Positions 26,212-38,443 of a stretch of 64,000 nucleotides of DNA are shown here, piece after piece; the first letter of the stretch is position 1; every line of letters begins with the position of its first letter. The notes beneath the pieces were generated by a model, which saw only the letters and a list, made by a program, of their open reading frames with translations, ran no database searches and had not been told where the DNA came from. The DNA is from Phaeosaccion multiseriatum (taxonomy: Eukaryota > Ochrophyta, other classes): the NCBI GenBank assembly GCA_965112735.1, contig OZ218957.1:744001-808000 (forward strand), in the 5' to 3' direction. A program made the position numbers and the translations under genes.

Positions 26212-29200
26212 ATGGAGTCGCCTCTGAGTACGCCGAAGGCCCAGCAGCAACAGCAGGGAGAGCGGGAAGATAAGGGAAAGGATGAAGAGGGGGGTTCCAA
26301 GGCCAATGGCGGTCGCTACTTCGCCGCCGAAGTCGATGGCGGGGCAGCGGCAGGGGCAGCTGCGGTGTCCTCGGCACGATTGGGCAAGCAGCTCAAGGTT
26401 AGCTCCTCTACGCCCTCGTCACCGTCCGGGGCTCTCCACTCACCTTCTTTCGGCGGGCACCGGCATCAGCAGCGCGCTCAGCAGCAGCACATCTTGCGGT
26501 GAGAGAAGAGGGGGGGGGGTGGGACGGGAGGCGAGGGGAGAGGAGCGGAGGGCAGAACGAGGAGGGAAAGTTCACTACTGAGCCACCCTCCGGCCCTGAT
26601 GTGAGATTCTCCCTTAATTATGGCCTGTGGGAGAGAGGGAGGGATGCTATCATTGTTGTCGTTCTCGTCTCACACACACACACGGCCTCTCCTCCCTTTC
26701 GTCTCCGTCTCAACCCCGTCCTCCCTATAGGGAGGAGATCCATCTTCGCATGAAGTCGGTAAACGAACACCATAAGAAGGTGCGCTGCGCTTATCCTTCG
26801 GGCGTGGGAATAAAATTGTTCCTTCTTTCTCCCCTTTTTTTCCAAGCCAAGGCGAGGGGCCAAGTCATTCGTAGCCTTCCGCTGCACCCCACGTCTCACC
26901 GACCCCCCTCCCCCCCCCCCTCTAGGGCTTCACTTGATGCCACCTGCGCTCCTCACACCCTCCTCTCGATCCCTTCCTTCTTCTGTCATGGTGCAGGTAA
27001 ATGACATACGGGAAACCCTCCATACCAAGGCCCAACAGATGGACGACGACACGGCGACTGTCGAACACACTCGCTTCGGCGCTACGCTACACCTGCGCCA
27101 CCCCTCGGGCAGCGGTGGGAGTAGCGAGAGCAGCTTAGCCCGAGTAGCGGCCGCAGCAGCAGCAGCAGCAGGAGGAGGAGGAGGTGGTGGTGGTGGTGGT
27201 GGTGGTGGAGAAGGAGGCCGAGGCGGAGGAGCAGTGTGGAGTCGAGGGGGGCACCATCGAGCGGGGAGTGGCAAGACCAATAACAGCAGCAGCAGCAGCA
27301 GTAGGGGCAGGAGCTTGACAGACTGTGATGTCAGCATGTCCCCAGCTGCCTCTTCTAGCGGAGAGCCGGCCTCATCCCCTGCCCCGGCCTCTGCCGCCGG
27401 TGTGTGGGCAGGCTCCTCCTCCTCCTCCTCCTCCTCTATGCTAGGTAGGTCTGATTGTGCGCACCGCGAGGGTGAGGATGACGGCGACGGAGACAGAGCT
27501 GTGGGGCAGCGAATGAGCAGTTGCGGCAGTTACGGCAGTTACAGCAGCAGCGGCAGCACTAACGTCCGGCGGCGGAGGGTCTGGAGCAAGGAGAGTATGA
27601 CGCGCTACAGACCTCTGCTCAGGCTGCCCCCCTCAAGGCGCCGGAGAATAGGCACGCCAAGCAGCAGCGGAGGAGGAGGAGGCAGCGGCGGGGGGCCGGC
27701 AGGCGTCAGAGGCTGGTCCTACTCGCCCAGTCATCCGCTTGGTGTAGCGCTCGTGAGGGTCCCGTATCACGCTCAGAGGTCGGCAGCCTCTGCTGCTGCT
27801 GCTGCTGGTGGTGATGGCGGCGGTGGTGGTGGTGGTGGTGGTGGTGTATCACCAACTGATGGTGGCAGTGGGCTGGACGGTGGGCCGAGTGTGTGGCAGA
27901 GCAGCAGCAGAGGGGGGGGCAACTCTCCCCGCGTCACACCCAAGCACCCGCTGCTAGTGACTTCTTTCGGCGCGACGGTAAGGATGTTTGTATACATGCG
28001 TGCGTATGTGCGTGACGTGCGAGCGTGTGGGCGGGCGTGTGGGCGTGAGTGAGACAGCGAGCTTGTTGTCTTGCGTACTTGCGTGCTCTTCTCGAAGCCC
28101 ACTTGCTTTGGTTGCTTGCTGACTCACAGCCCCCCCCCCCCTCCCACGCCATTTGGTGTCATCTGCTGCCATTTGCTGCCATCTGGTGTCCCCGTCTATT
28201 TTAACCCCCGCCCGCCTGCTCTCCCTCTCTTTTGTGGTTTCCCCGCCCTCATGTGGCGATACTTGGACCCCCCCCCCCCTCTCTCTCTCCTTTCCCTTCT
28301 CTGTTAGACACACGCGGTGATCTCCCCTGCCCGCCTCGCCGCTGCTCGGGAGCGGCGCCGCCGGTCATCGCTGGAGGCTTTCGACTCGCCCGAGCTCAGT
28401 GGTCAGCAGCGACCACAGGCGGTGCTGCTGGGCCAAGGAGCGGGGGAAGGGGCGGGAGGAGGAGGAGGAGGGGGAGGAGGAGGAGGAGGAGGAGGAGGAG
28501 GAGGAGGAGGAGGAGGGGGAGGAGGAGGAGGAGGAGGAGGAGGAGGAGGAGGAGGAGGAGGAGGAGGAGGAGGAGGCCATAACTCCAAGAGGAGGAGTGC
28601 AGCTGGTGGTGGCCTTGGCGTGCGAAAGGACGCGGCGGCGGGGGCGGCGGCTATGATGAACAACAGTAGCAACGGCAACGGCCAGAGCAACGGCAACAAC
28701 AGCCCCTACTTTCCTGAGGACTTTGGGTTTGGCGTTGAGAAGGAGGAAGAGGAAGAAGAAGGGACCGAACGGGGAGGCTACACACCGAAGGCTAAGGCGA
28801 AGGCGAACAAGGCTGAGGCCAACAAGGCCAAGGTTACCGCCAAGGCCAAGGCGGCGAAGCGAAAACGGAGGGCAACTTCCGCTCTCAACCGCGTCAATGT
28901 AGAGAGGCAGGCTTATCGCTTCCGCATCATACGGTGAGATAAACTGAGGGAGAGGGAGGGTGGGAGAGAGAGAGAGGAGAGGGAGAGAGAGGGAGGGAGG
29001 GGGGAGAGAGAGAGAGGAGAGAGAGAGAAGAGAGAGGGAGAGAGAGAGGAGAGAGAGGGAGAGAGAGCGGAGAGAGAGGTACATCCAGTGAGAGAGAGGA
29101 GAGAGAGGGAGAGAGAGGGAGAGAAAGAGAGAGAGAGAGAGCTCCAGGGGGGGTGGGAGGGGAGGCTCTTTGAAGCGAGTGTCGTGTTCGTCTCTCCATG

Positions 29201-29576
29201 AGCATCGAAGCAAACAGAAACACACCATCGTCTAGTGCCATCCCTTGTGGCCCTCTGCTCTTCCGATGGCGCCTCATCATCCCCTCATGCCCACACCCCC
29301 CTTGCCCTCTTGCACCTCCTACGTACGTAACCCTTACGTAAACACCATTCGTATCAACATAACATTACACAACACCCACAGCTTCATGATTCTGCTACAC
29401 AACGACGGCGTAAGGGCGTCAAGGCGCCGACAGGAGGCGGCCAGCCTCATCCAGCAGTGGTACCGAGAGAGCTGCCAAGAGAGGGGCCAGAGCCTGGCCC
29501 AGCAGCCTTCTCAGCTCCACCCAGCCGTAGTAGGAGCAGCCGTTGGTGATACAGCAGCGGGGCAGCAGACAAAGGA

Positions 29577-29607
<31 letters not shown>

Positions 29608-32600
29608 TCATATGGGCAGCAGCCGGACGTGATGGAGGTGGAGAAGGAGGGTGGTTTCCGAGTCGATGGACAGGGGGGGGAGAAGGAGCGTATGGCCAGC
29701 GCTGTCCATCGCTGGGCCGAGTGCATGGAGGAGCAGAAGCGCCGCATCTTGGAGGAGGACCGAGCGGCGAGGACCATTGTCACCTTCTTGCGCAGGAACA
29801 TGCACAATCTCAAGGTAGGGTAAGGTAGGGAAGGGTAGGGTAGGGTAGGGTGGGGTAGGGTAGGGTAGGGCAGGGTAGGTAGGGTAGGGTAGGGTGGGGT
29901 AGGGCAGGGTAGGGTGGGGTAGGGTAGGGCAGGGTAGAGTAGGGTAGGGTGGGGTGGGGTAGGGTAGTGTAGAGTAGGGTAGGGTGGGGTAGGGTAGGGT
30001 GGGATAGGGTAGGGTGGGGTAGGGTAGGGTAGGGTAGTGTAGAGTAGGGTAGGGTAGGGCGGGGTAGGGTAGGGTGGGGTAGGGTAGGTTAGGTTGGGGT
30101 AGGGTAGGGTAGGGTAGGTAAGGGTGGGGTAGGGTAGAGTAGGGTAGTGTAGAGTAGGGTGGGGTAGGGTAGGGTGGGGTAGGGTAGGGTGGGATAGGGT
30201 AGAGTAGGGTGGGGTAGGTAGGTACTTAAGTAGGGAGTGGGGTGGGGTATGGGTGGGGTAGGTGGGTACTGTAGTAGGTAGTCGGGTGGGGTAAGGTGCG
30301 GTGGCGCGGTGCAAATCACACTCACACTCACACTACGTCACGTTGTCGTGTCGCTTATGGTCACGTGAGGTCATCCTATCTTCGCTCTTCTCTTCTCTTC
30401 TCTTCTTTTCTCTGCTCTGCTCTGCTCTTCTCTTCTCTCCCGCCTCACGCTTCCCTTCCTGCTGTCTGTCTCCTCCTCCTTCTCCTCCTCAGGTGGCATC
30501 TGCCCTGCTGAGGTGCTACCCTTCCCTGTTGGTTATACGCGCCGCCGCCCTGGAGCTGAGCGTCGCCACCTACGCCGAAGCCACTTCAATTCTGGCGACG
30601 CGCGGAGTACAGGTGGCCATGGAGACTGTCCTCAAGGTGAGATGGAGAGAGAGAGACAGAGAGACAGAGAGAGCAGTGAGCAGCTCTGGAGCGTCTCGAC
30701 ATCGATGATTAGTCGATATGCTCGATCTTGTTTGGTCGAGATCAAGGTCCTCCGCACTCCCTCCCCCCCCCCCCCTCTCCGCCCTCACCCACTCACTCGT
30801 ATCTCTCTGTGTGTGTGTGTGTCTCTCTCTCTCTCTCTTGCCTTGTCTGTCTCTCTGTGTGCCTTTCTCCTGTCTCCTGTTCACCTCATGTGCCTGCCTC
30901 TCTCGCTGTCTCCCTCTTCTCCCTCTCGCTCACCCTGCTCCCTCTTCCTCTCCCTCTCCCTCCCCCCCCCCCTGCCCACCTTAACCCCCTCAACACCAAA
31001 CACCATTAGGCGCTGCGTATGGGGCGTGAAATGCGACACGTCCCCCCCGCAGTTCGCTCGGCCAAAGCCTTCCTCTCCTCCCTCCTCGTCAACCTCTATC
31101 CCAACACCGCCCTCGACGACGAAGGCATGCTCAGCCTCTCTGATTCATCCTCGGGTTCTCGAGGAGGAGGAGGAGGAGCAGGAAGGGGAGGGACGGGCGG
31201 GTCTGGTGGATCAGGGTCGAGGTCTGGTGGATTTGGTGGGTCCTCCTCCACCCTGTCCGGGGGCTTCTCTACAGTGTCCACCAGGTCTACCATGGGCTCC
31301 ACCTCTTTTCAGGTGGGTGTGGGTGTGGGTCTGGGTGTGTGGGTGTGGGTAGTATGTCAATGGGGGGGGGAGGTGGAGGCGGGTGGGGTTGGGGAGGAGA
31401 CGTGGGTGTGTGGATGGGCGGGTGGGTGCGTGGGTGACATAACGCACAACAACGGACTGACTGACTGACTGACTGACTGACTGACTGACCACTACTGCAA
31501 CACACCGCTCGTCCTCTCCTCTCTCTCTCCTCTCTATGCTCTCCTGTCTCTCTCCTCTCTCTCCTCTGTCTCACTCTCTCTCTTTCTCTCTCTCTCTCTG
31601 TCTCTCCCTCCCCCCCCCCCCTCTCTCCCTCTGTCCTCGCATTCGAATTGATTCGACACAACGCAACGAAACCCCAGCTCTTCGGCCTGGAGGAAGGCTA
31701 CGACGAGTTGATGGATGAAACGCAAGTGGCACTCCAACTTGACAAGGACCTGCTCATCCGACACGCAGGCAAGGCCTTCACTCACTCACTCACTCACTCA
31801 CTCACTCACTCACTCACTCACTCACTCACTCACTCGCTTACTCAGTTACATACTCACTCACTCACTCACTCACTCACCCACTCGCTCGCGTACTCAGTTA
31901 CTCACTTCATCCCCATCACTCACTGTCTCTCAAACTCCCCCCACTTACTCACTCACCCACTCACCCACTCACTCATTCACTCACCTCCTCATACAGGCAA
32001 GGCACTTGAGGCCCTCCTCTCCCTCTGCGCCGCTGTCGGACGGGCTCTGGACCACGGAGGCCTCTCGGCGCGGAAACAGGTCAACCCCTATCCGTCATCG
32101 ACTGCCATCCCCCCCGAGCCAATCCCTCCCTCCTTCGCCACGCTGACCCAAGCAGCCAGCGTGTTGGTGCGTGCCCGGGTGGGGTTCTGCCAACGCCTCG
32201 CGGAGTGGAAACACAAGGACGCTTTGCGACTGGCGGACGAAATGACACACGCGTGTGTGGATGTGATGATCATGCAGCTGCGAATGGAGAGGGACCTTCG
32301 GGTGGCAGTGGAGAGGGATGGGTTGGCAAGGTGGAGGAGACGCAATGGGGCTGAGGGGGAGGAGGAGGAGGAGGAGGAGCAGCAGCAGCAGCAGATGCTG
32401 CGGGAGCAGCGGGAGCAGCGGGAGCGGGACAGAGATGGAGGGGGTGGTGGTATGGAGGAGGAGGATGACGAGGACGACGAGGATGAGGCACGGGATACCA
32501 TGCACAGAGGACCGCACGAGCAGAGGTTCGCAGGGCGCTATGATCACGTGAAGCGCGGGGCGGCCAAGCAACTTGCAAAGATGATGGCGGCCTTATGTCG

Positions 32601-35600
32601 GCTCTTGGGCAAGGCGGATGCCCAAAGAAGGATAGATGAGGCGACGGATGCGGCCTTTGAGCGATTGCGTGTGGAGGAGCTGGAGGAGGAGGATGCAGAG
32701 TTGAGGCGATTGGATAGGCTGGCAGGGGGGGGAGGAGGAGGATCAGGGAGGGGTGCCATGTTCGGCAACGGCGGGGGAGGGAGGGGGAGAGGGAGGGGCA
32801 GGGACGGGGGGGCTGTCGGCCACTACGAGCCGGACGAGGATGACATTAGGGACGAACGCTCACATCGCTACCATCACCATCGCCAGCGTGATGGCCACGG
32901 CACCATGGGGACAGCAGGGGTGGATGAGTACGATGAGGAGGAGGAGGAGGAGGATGAGGAGGACCACGACGAGGAAATGTCAATGGAGGGGAAGCCTCTC
33001 TCCGCCGGCGACTTGTTGAGCAACGAGTGGTTGGTCCATGAGGTGTGTGTGTGTGTGTGCGTGGGTGGGTGGGTGTGCGTGTGCGCGTGTGTGTGTGCAT
33101 CCGTGTGTATATGGGGGGGGGTTGTGAGGGTGTGTTTGGTGTGGTGTGGTGTGTGTGTGTGGGTGGGTGGGTGTGTTGATCTTAGTCGCTCCTCCTCGTA
33201 CTTGTCCCCGTCCTCCTCCGTCTCCTGCTCCTCCTCCCACATCGCCCCTCACCACCTCCATCCCACCTACGACTTAACCCAACCCGCACTCCCTCCTACC
33301 CTACCTTACTCTACCCTACCCTACCCTACCCTACCCTACCCTACCCTACCCTACCCTACCCTACCCTACCCTACCCTACCCTACCCTACCTTACTCTACC
33401 CTACCCTACCCTACCCTACCCTACCCTACCTTACTCTACCCTACCCTACCCTACCCTACCCTACCCTACCTTACTCTACCCTACCCTACCCTACCCTACC
33501 TTACTCTACCCTACCCTACCCTACCCTACCCTATCCTACCCTACCCTACCCTACCCTACCCTACCCTACCCTACCTTACTCTACCCTACCCTACCTTACT
33601 CTACCCTACCCTACCCTACCCTACCCTACCCTACCCTACCTTACTCTACCCCACGCCTTTTTAGGTAATGGTCAGCAGCACGTCCCTCCAGGTAACCCTT
33701 GAGGAAGCCCGTGCCAACGATCTTATGGCTGGGGCACCAGAGCGGGTCAATGAGCTGCTCTGGGAGCTTGTCGATCTCTCCTTTCAACAGGGAGATTACC
33801 AACCGCTCTTATCTCTGTTGGCCGATCTGAGAGATAAGATCATCGCCCTCACGCCAAGGAGGAGGGACTTGGCAAAGGAGACGGCGGAGGCGATGGATGT
33901 GGGGCTGTTGAGTCAGATGATTGAGCACGAGGCCTTTGATTCCAGCACCTTTTTTAAGGTGGGTGGGAGGGAGGGAGGCAGGGAGGGAGGGATGGAGGGA
34001 GAGAGGGAGGGATGGAGGGAGAGAGGGAGGGAAGGAGGGAGAGAGGGAGGGAGGGAGGGAGGGATGGGAGAGAGAGGGAGGGACGGGCATAGTCCACATA
34101 CGGGCATGGCATGTGGGATACATGTCACCCGTGCATGTCTCCTGCTCTCCTCCTCCTCCTCTCGCTGTACGATGACTGACGCTTCCGACGAGGCCAACTC
34201 ATTCCCTTCGTGTGCCCCCCCCCTTTCCTTCTGTGGTGTCTCTTGCTACGGTCTGGTTTGGTTTGGTCTGTTCTGCTCATATCTGCCAATGTGCCTCTAC
34301 TCTGCTCTGTCCATATACCTCTGCTCATATATGCCAATATGCCTCTAATCTGCTCTGCGCTGCTCAGGTCATTTCCTTCGCGGGGGAGCGCGTGCTGGAG
34401 CTTGAAGCGCCCATCAGAAATGACATCACAGAAGGTGAGGGGAATGAACAAGGGTGGGAATTTTAGCGTAGATATCGCCGACATTGCTTACCACCCACTC
34501 AATTACTCGTAATTGAAACTGAGCACACACACACACACCCAAAACACCCACACACACTTACACACGCACACGTATCCGCCCACTCACCCAACCCCACACC
34601 CATACCCACACCCATCCCCACTCATACCCACTCATACCCACTCATACCCCACACTCACACACACACACACCCAACCACGCACGCACGCACCACGCACCCC
34701 CACTGCAGCTCGGCTGGAGGAGTGGTCTCGCCTACAGCAGGCCATCGCCGCCGGAGAGGCAGTGCTTTCTGTAACTGTCATTCGAGACAGTTTCGAGTTC
34801 CTCTTCGGCAAGACAGACGAGATCCACGTGGACATTCTCAACGCTCACCTGCAGGTAGAGAGACACACTCCAACACATACAAGCCAATCCCCCCCTCCCT
34901 CCCCCTCTCTCTCTCACCCAACCAAACCAACCATCCACCCCTCCCTTCCTCTCTACCTCCTTCCCTCCCTCCCTCCCACCACACCAACCAACCAACCAAC
35001 CAACCAACTATTGCCTGCAACACCCCCACAGTTCGTGACGCCCTTCCTAAAGCAGCATGGTGTTGACTACGAACGGGAGAGGTTCACAGAGAAGCTTGAC
35101 GCGGGGTGAGTACTGATGATGAGGGAGTGATGGGGGGGTAAAGCTTTGGTTGGTTAGCTGGTTTTAAAAGAAGTAGCGGCGGGGGGCGGGAGGGTCTCTG
35201 CCTGCCCATATACCTATACCTACATGTACATACATACATACCTACGTACGCACGTACGTACCTACCTCCTTACCTACAGGAGGGCCTACTAATCCACCTC
35301 CCTCTATCTCTCTCTCTCTCCCTCCCTCCCTCTCACCCCCTCACTACAGAGAGACATGCTTAGACATGACTCACTTGTGGCTACACCATGCCGTGACGGG
35401 AGTCGCCGCCGCTGCGGCTCCAGCACAAGCGCAGGGGGAAGGTGCCTCACCAGATGCCAAGGACGCCGCCCAGTTTCTGGAGGGTCTACGCGGGAAGCAG
35501 GTAAGAGGAGGAGAGGCATATGGGCAGACGACAGGAGAGACCGCAGGCAGGCATATGGGCAGGCGGCAGGAAGGCATATGTGTGTTGGTGATGCTTTGGG

Positions 35601-35739
35601 CGTGGCCCTTTTCTTTGTGTGGGTGCGTGTCTCCCTGCTTGGAGGAGCAAGAGCAGCACAGCAGGGAGTGGCCCAAGCCCACCACACGCACTCACACCAC
35701 ACACGCGCACTCAGACACGCACTCACGCACGCACTCACG

Positions 35740-35812
<73 letters not shown>

Positions 35813-38443
35813 ACACGAACACACGACCCGCCCATCCCACGCACTCGTACGTGTTCTGTACTCGCCCCCCCCCCCTCACCATTTTCCTGTCCGTCAATGG
35901 CCACCTTTCCATGGCTGCCCTCCTCTCCATCCACTGCCATCCCCCCAGAGCGACGCCTACCTTCGGCTTATACGCGGGGCAGTAGTGGACGAGGTGCTGG
36001 GAGGGATCGTTCAGCACGACAAGAGGGGGATGGCAGTGGATGGCAAGACAGGGGGAGCTTCAACAGCAGGAGCAGGGGCGGCAGTTGGTGATACAGAGGC
36101 AGCTTTGGCGTACTCGGCACTGCCGCTGGGCTCGGCTTTGTGTGCGAAGCAGAAGGTTGTGTTTAGGGAAGATGGCAACAGAGGGGTGGTGCTGCCGGAG
36201 ACGCTGGCGCTGGATCAGACCCGTCTCGTTGCCATCGCCGTGTCCTTGGAGCAGGTGAGGGTGTTGGTGATACAGGAGGAGGGACGGAGGGAAGGAAGGC
36301 AGAGCAGGGCAGGGCAGGGCATGAATGAGATGGCAACAGACGAAGAGAAGGGATGGTGGCAGATGGGGACACAGCTCAACGGTAGAGCCAGGGTAGAGAT
36401 AATGTTACATTATGTTAAAAAAGGGGAGGAAGCGGTCTCAGGTCTGTCCATCGGTCTATCTACGGATAGGCCCCCCATACGCCTCCATTTTCCCCTTTAA
36501 TTCCCTCCCCTCCCCTTCCCTCCCTCGAATCTCACAGGTGGCGTACACGATCTGCCTCATCGCCTACATCCGCCAGTCCCTCGCTGCTTTGTCCGTACCC
36601 CTCGTCAAGGCGGAGGAGTTGGTGATACGCCGCACTCTCATGGTCCTGTTTGACGCTGATGACGTCACTGCCCCCGACATTTGTGTGCAAGTGCAGAAAA
36701 TGGCCAAGGTGAGAGCATGGGTGCGTATGCATGTTGACGTATGGGAATCAACCGAAGTAGTTTGTGATTGTGGGTGCGCAAGTGCCTGAGGGGGAATGGC
36801 AGTGGATGGGGGATGGCAGTGGATGGGGATGGGCAGTGGATGGCATGCTGTTTGTTGGGCACTGTCATGTTTTGGACACATGAGTTTATCTTCCGCTGTG
36901 CTGTGCTGTGCCCTAATCTTTGACGACTCCCCTCCCCACTTCCCTCCCTCCCCTCCCCGCCCTTTCCTCCATCCCCTCTTGACACCCTCTGACCTCACCA
37001 ACCACACACCCCACCATCCACTGCCATCCCTCTCTGTACCGCCCCCCACCATCCACTGCCATCCCTCCCCATCCCCGCCTGTACGATCCACTGCCATCCC
37101 TCTCTGTGGCTGGTGTCAGGACGTGGCACTGAAGTTCCAGAAGGAACTCTCCGCTCCGGCGCTGACGTCACTCGGGGGGAGGGTCGACATTGTGCTTAGA
37201 GAGGGTGAGTCAGTGAGAGAGAGAGTAAGAGAGATAGAGAGAGAGAGTGAGGGGCTGGGTGAGTGCGTGAGTGCGTGAGTGAGTGAGTGAGTGAGTGAGT
37301 GAGTGGGTGAGTGAGTGAGAGAGTGGGTGGGTGAGTGAGTGAGTGAGTGAGTGAGTGAGTGAGTGAGTGAGTGAGACATACGGGGGCATATTGGTAGGGA
37401 GTCAATGGGGCTGCGAGTAAGGCTATGCCGGCCTCACACCTCTTGACGCCTTGTCCCTGATGCTCTGAGGCTTTGCTGACCTTGACTTGACCTTGACTTG
37501 CCCCCTCCTCTGCACCTGCCTGCCTCTGCTCCTGACCCTTCCCTCCTAACCCTCCTCACCCAGGCAAGTGCGCGGTCTACAGGCTGTTTCTGAAACGGCT
37601 CCTTGCCTGCGCGCGCGACTGCCTCGTAGCCCCCAAGGTGTGTGTGTGTGTCCGTGTATGCGTGTGTGCGTGCGTGTGTGTGTGTGTGCTTGTGTGTGCT
37701 TGCGTGTGCGTGCGTGTTTGTGTACGTACGTGTATGCGCGTGCGGGTGGTGTGGGTGACAAGTAGGTACCTAAGCGTTGTATGTATGTCTATGCCTGTGT
37801 GAGACAAGTTGTTACCTAAGGGGGGCGGGGGGGTGTTCGACAAGTAATTACCTACGCTTACTTCCCTACGTCTTGCTGCTGCTGCCCTCCCTCCCTAAGA
37901 TGGACGAAGCGCTGTTCGACAAGATGCTTACCAAGGCGGGGGCCCTCGACTACAGGGATGTCATGGTAGATAAGGTATGTAAGGAAAGCAAGGGAACAAG
38001 GCAGCAAGGCAGTAAGTCAGTGGGGAAATAAGTCAGTGGGCTCGGTCAGAGGGAGCGTGGGCGGGAGAATGGAGGGGTTGGGTGGGTGAGTGGGTGGTTG
38101 GGTGTGAGAGTGGGTGGTTGGGTGTGAGTGGGTGTGTCCGGCTAGTTGAGTGAGAGAGTGCCAGGACGGTGAGGGTCAGGAGGGTGAGTGAGTGAGTGAG
38201 TGAGTGTCAGGACATGAACTCCCTCCTTTCTCGAGCAGCAGTAGCAGTTGGTGATACAGCAGCGGCAATTGGCGATGCAGTCCCCCCCCCGTGACCTCCT
38301 CTCCCCTCCCTCCCCTCCCTCCCTGTCTATACCTGCAGGTCGCAGGGGAGTTGATTCTGGTGCAGCGCCACAACGAAGCCGTGTTCGTACCCTTCTACAA
38401 TGAGATCATCCCTCTCGCGCTGGAGACCACTCAGGACACATAG
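26212..38443 (+). CDS. TCP11-family (T-complex protein 11) protein, 20 exons
   Basis: Exons: 26212-26498, 26731-26779, 26997-27977, 28308-28933, 29382-29814, 30493-30636, 31010-31312, 31678-31768, 31997-33042, 33665-33958, 34368-34434, 34709-34854, 35032-35105, 35350-35500, 35949-36254, 36538-36708, 37120-37204, 37564-37637, 37900-37974, 38339-38443. Every phase agrees, giving about 1835 residues. The N-terminal half is low-complexity with IQ-like helices (ASLIQQWYRES, AARTIVTFLRRNMH). The TCP11 domain starts near exon 10: ERVNELLWELVDLSFQQGDY, EAMDVGLLSQMIEHEAFDSS, AGERVLELEAPIRNDITE, DSFEFLFGKTDEIHVDILN, FVTPFLKQHGVDYERERF, THLWLHHA, LPETLALDQTRLVAIA and FNEIIPLAL-like NEIIPLALE at the end. 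Animal TCP11 proteins act in sperm flagellar function; plant and algal members are poorly known. Exon 15 carries both dispersed words between conserved blocks. The start at 26212 is the first in-frame ATG close to coding sequence; an earlier start is possible. Confidence 0.85.
28452..28577. repeat. (GGA)n tract coding poly-Gly in the TCP11-family gene
   Basis: In the gene frame this reads as poly-glycine followed by HNSKRRSAAGG. It lies inside exon 28308-28933. Confidence 0.92.
29815..30290. repeat. (GGGTA)n pentanucleotide array starting at a splice donor
   Basis: The array starts at the donor after exon 29382-29814 (AAG then GTAGGGTAAGGTAGGG) and runs for about 475 bp with GGGGTA, GGGCA and GAGTA variants. 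The unit is a pentamer, so it is not the usual TTAGGG telomere hexamer. Confidence 0.92.
31782..31990. repeat. (CTCA)n array filling the GC-AG intron of the TCP11-family gene
   Basis: A tetranucleotide array that fills most of the intron 31769-31996. Confidence 0.9.
33296..33655. repeat. (CCTAC)n pentanucleotide array before a splice acceptor
   Basis: About 360 bp of CCTAC with TTACTCTACC interruptions at irregular intervals. It is the complement of the GGGTA-type array at 29815 and lies in a later intron of the same gene, directly upstream of the acceptor at 33664. Confidence 0.92.
35710..35820. repeat. (CA)n microsatellite
   Basis: A dinucleotide array in the TCP11-family intron 35501-35948, flanked by CACG and CACTCACG variants. 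Confidence 0.93.
37205..37563 (+). repeat. Donor-seeded (GTGA)n array in a TCP11-family intron
   Basis: The intron begins GTGAGTCAGTGAGAGAGAG and grades into GTGAGTGAGTGA to about 37378. The rest of the intron is unique sequence. Confidence 0.8.

Noticed and set aside
28927-29280. Minus-strand Ser/Leu-rich frames over 28365-29280
   Set aside because: They are reverse readings of GGA and GAGA repeats inside the TCP11-family gene.
33296-33655. Interstitial telomere or telomere-fusion site
   Set aside because: The unit CCTAC/GTAGG is a pentamer, lies within an intron with good splice sites, and has a complementary partner in another intron. Unless the species uses this pentamer as telomere, a microsatellite is simpler.
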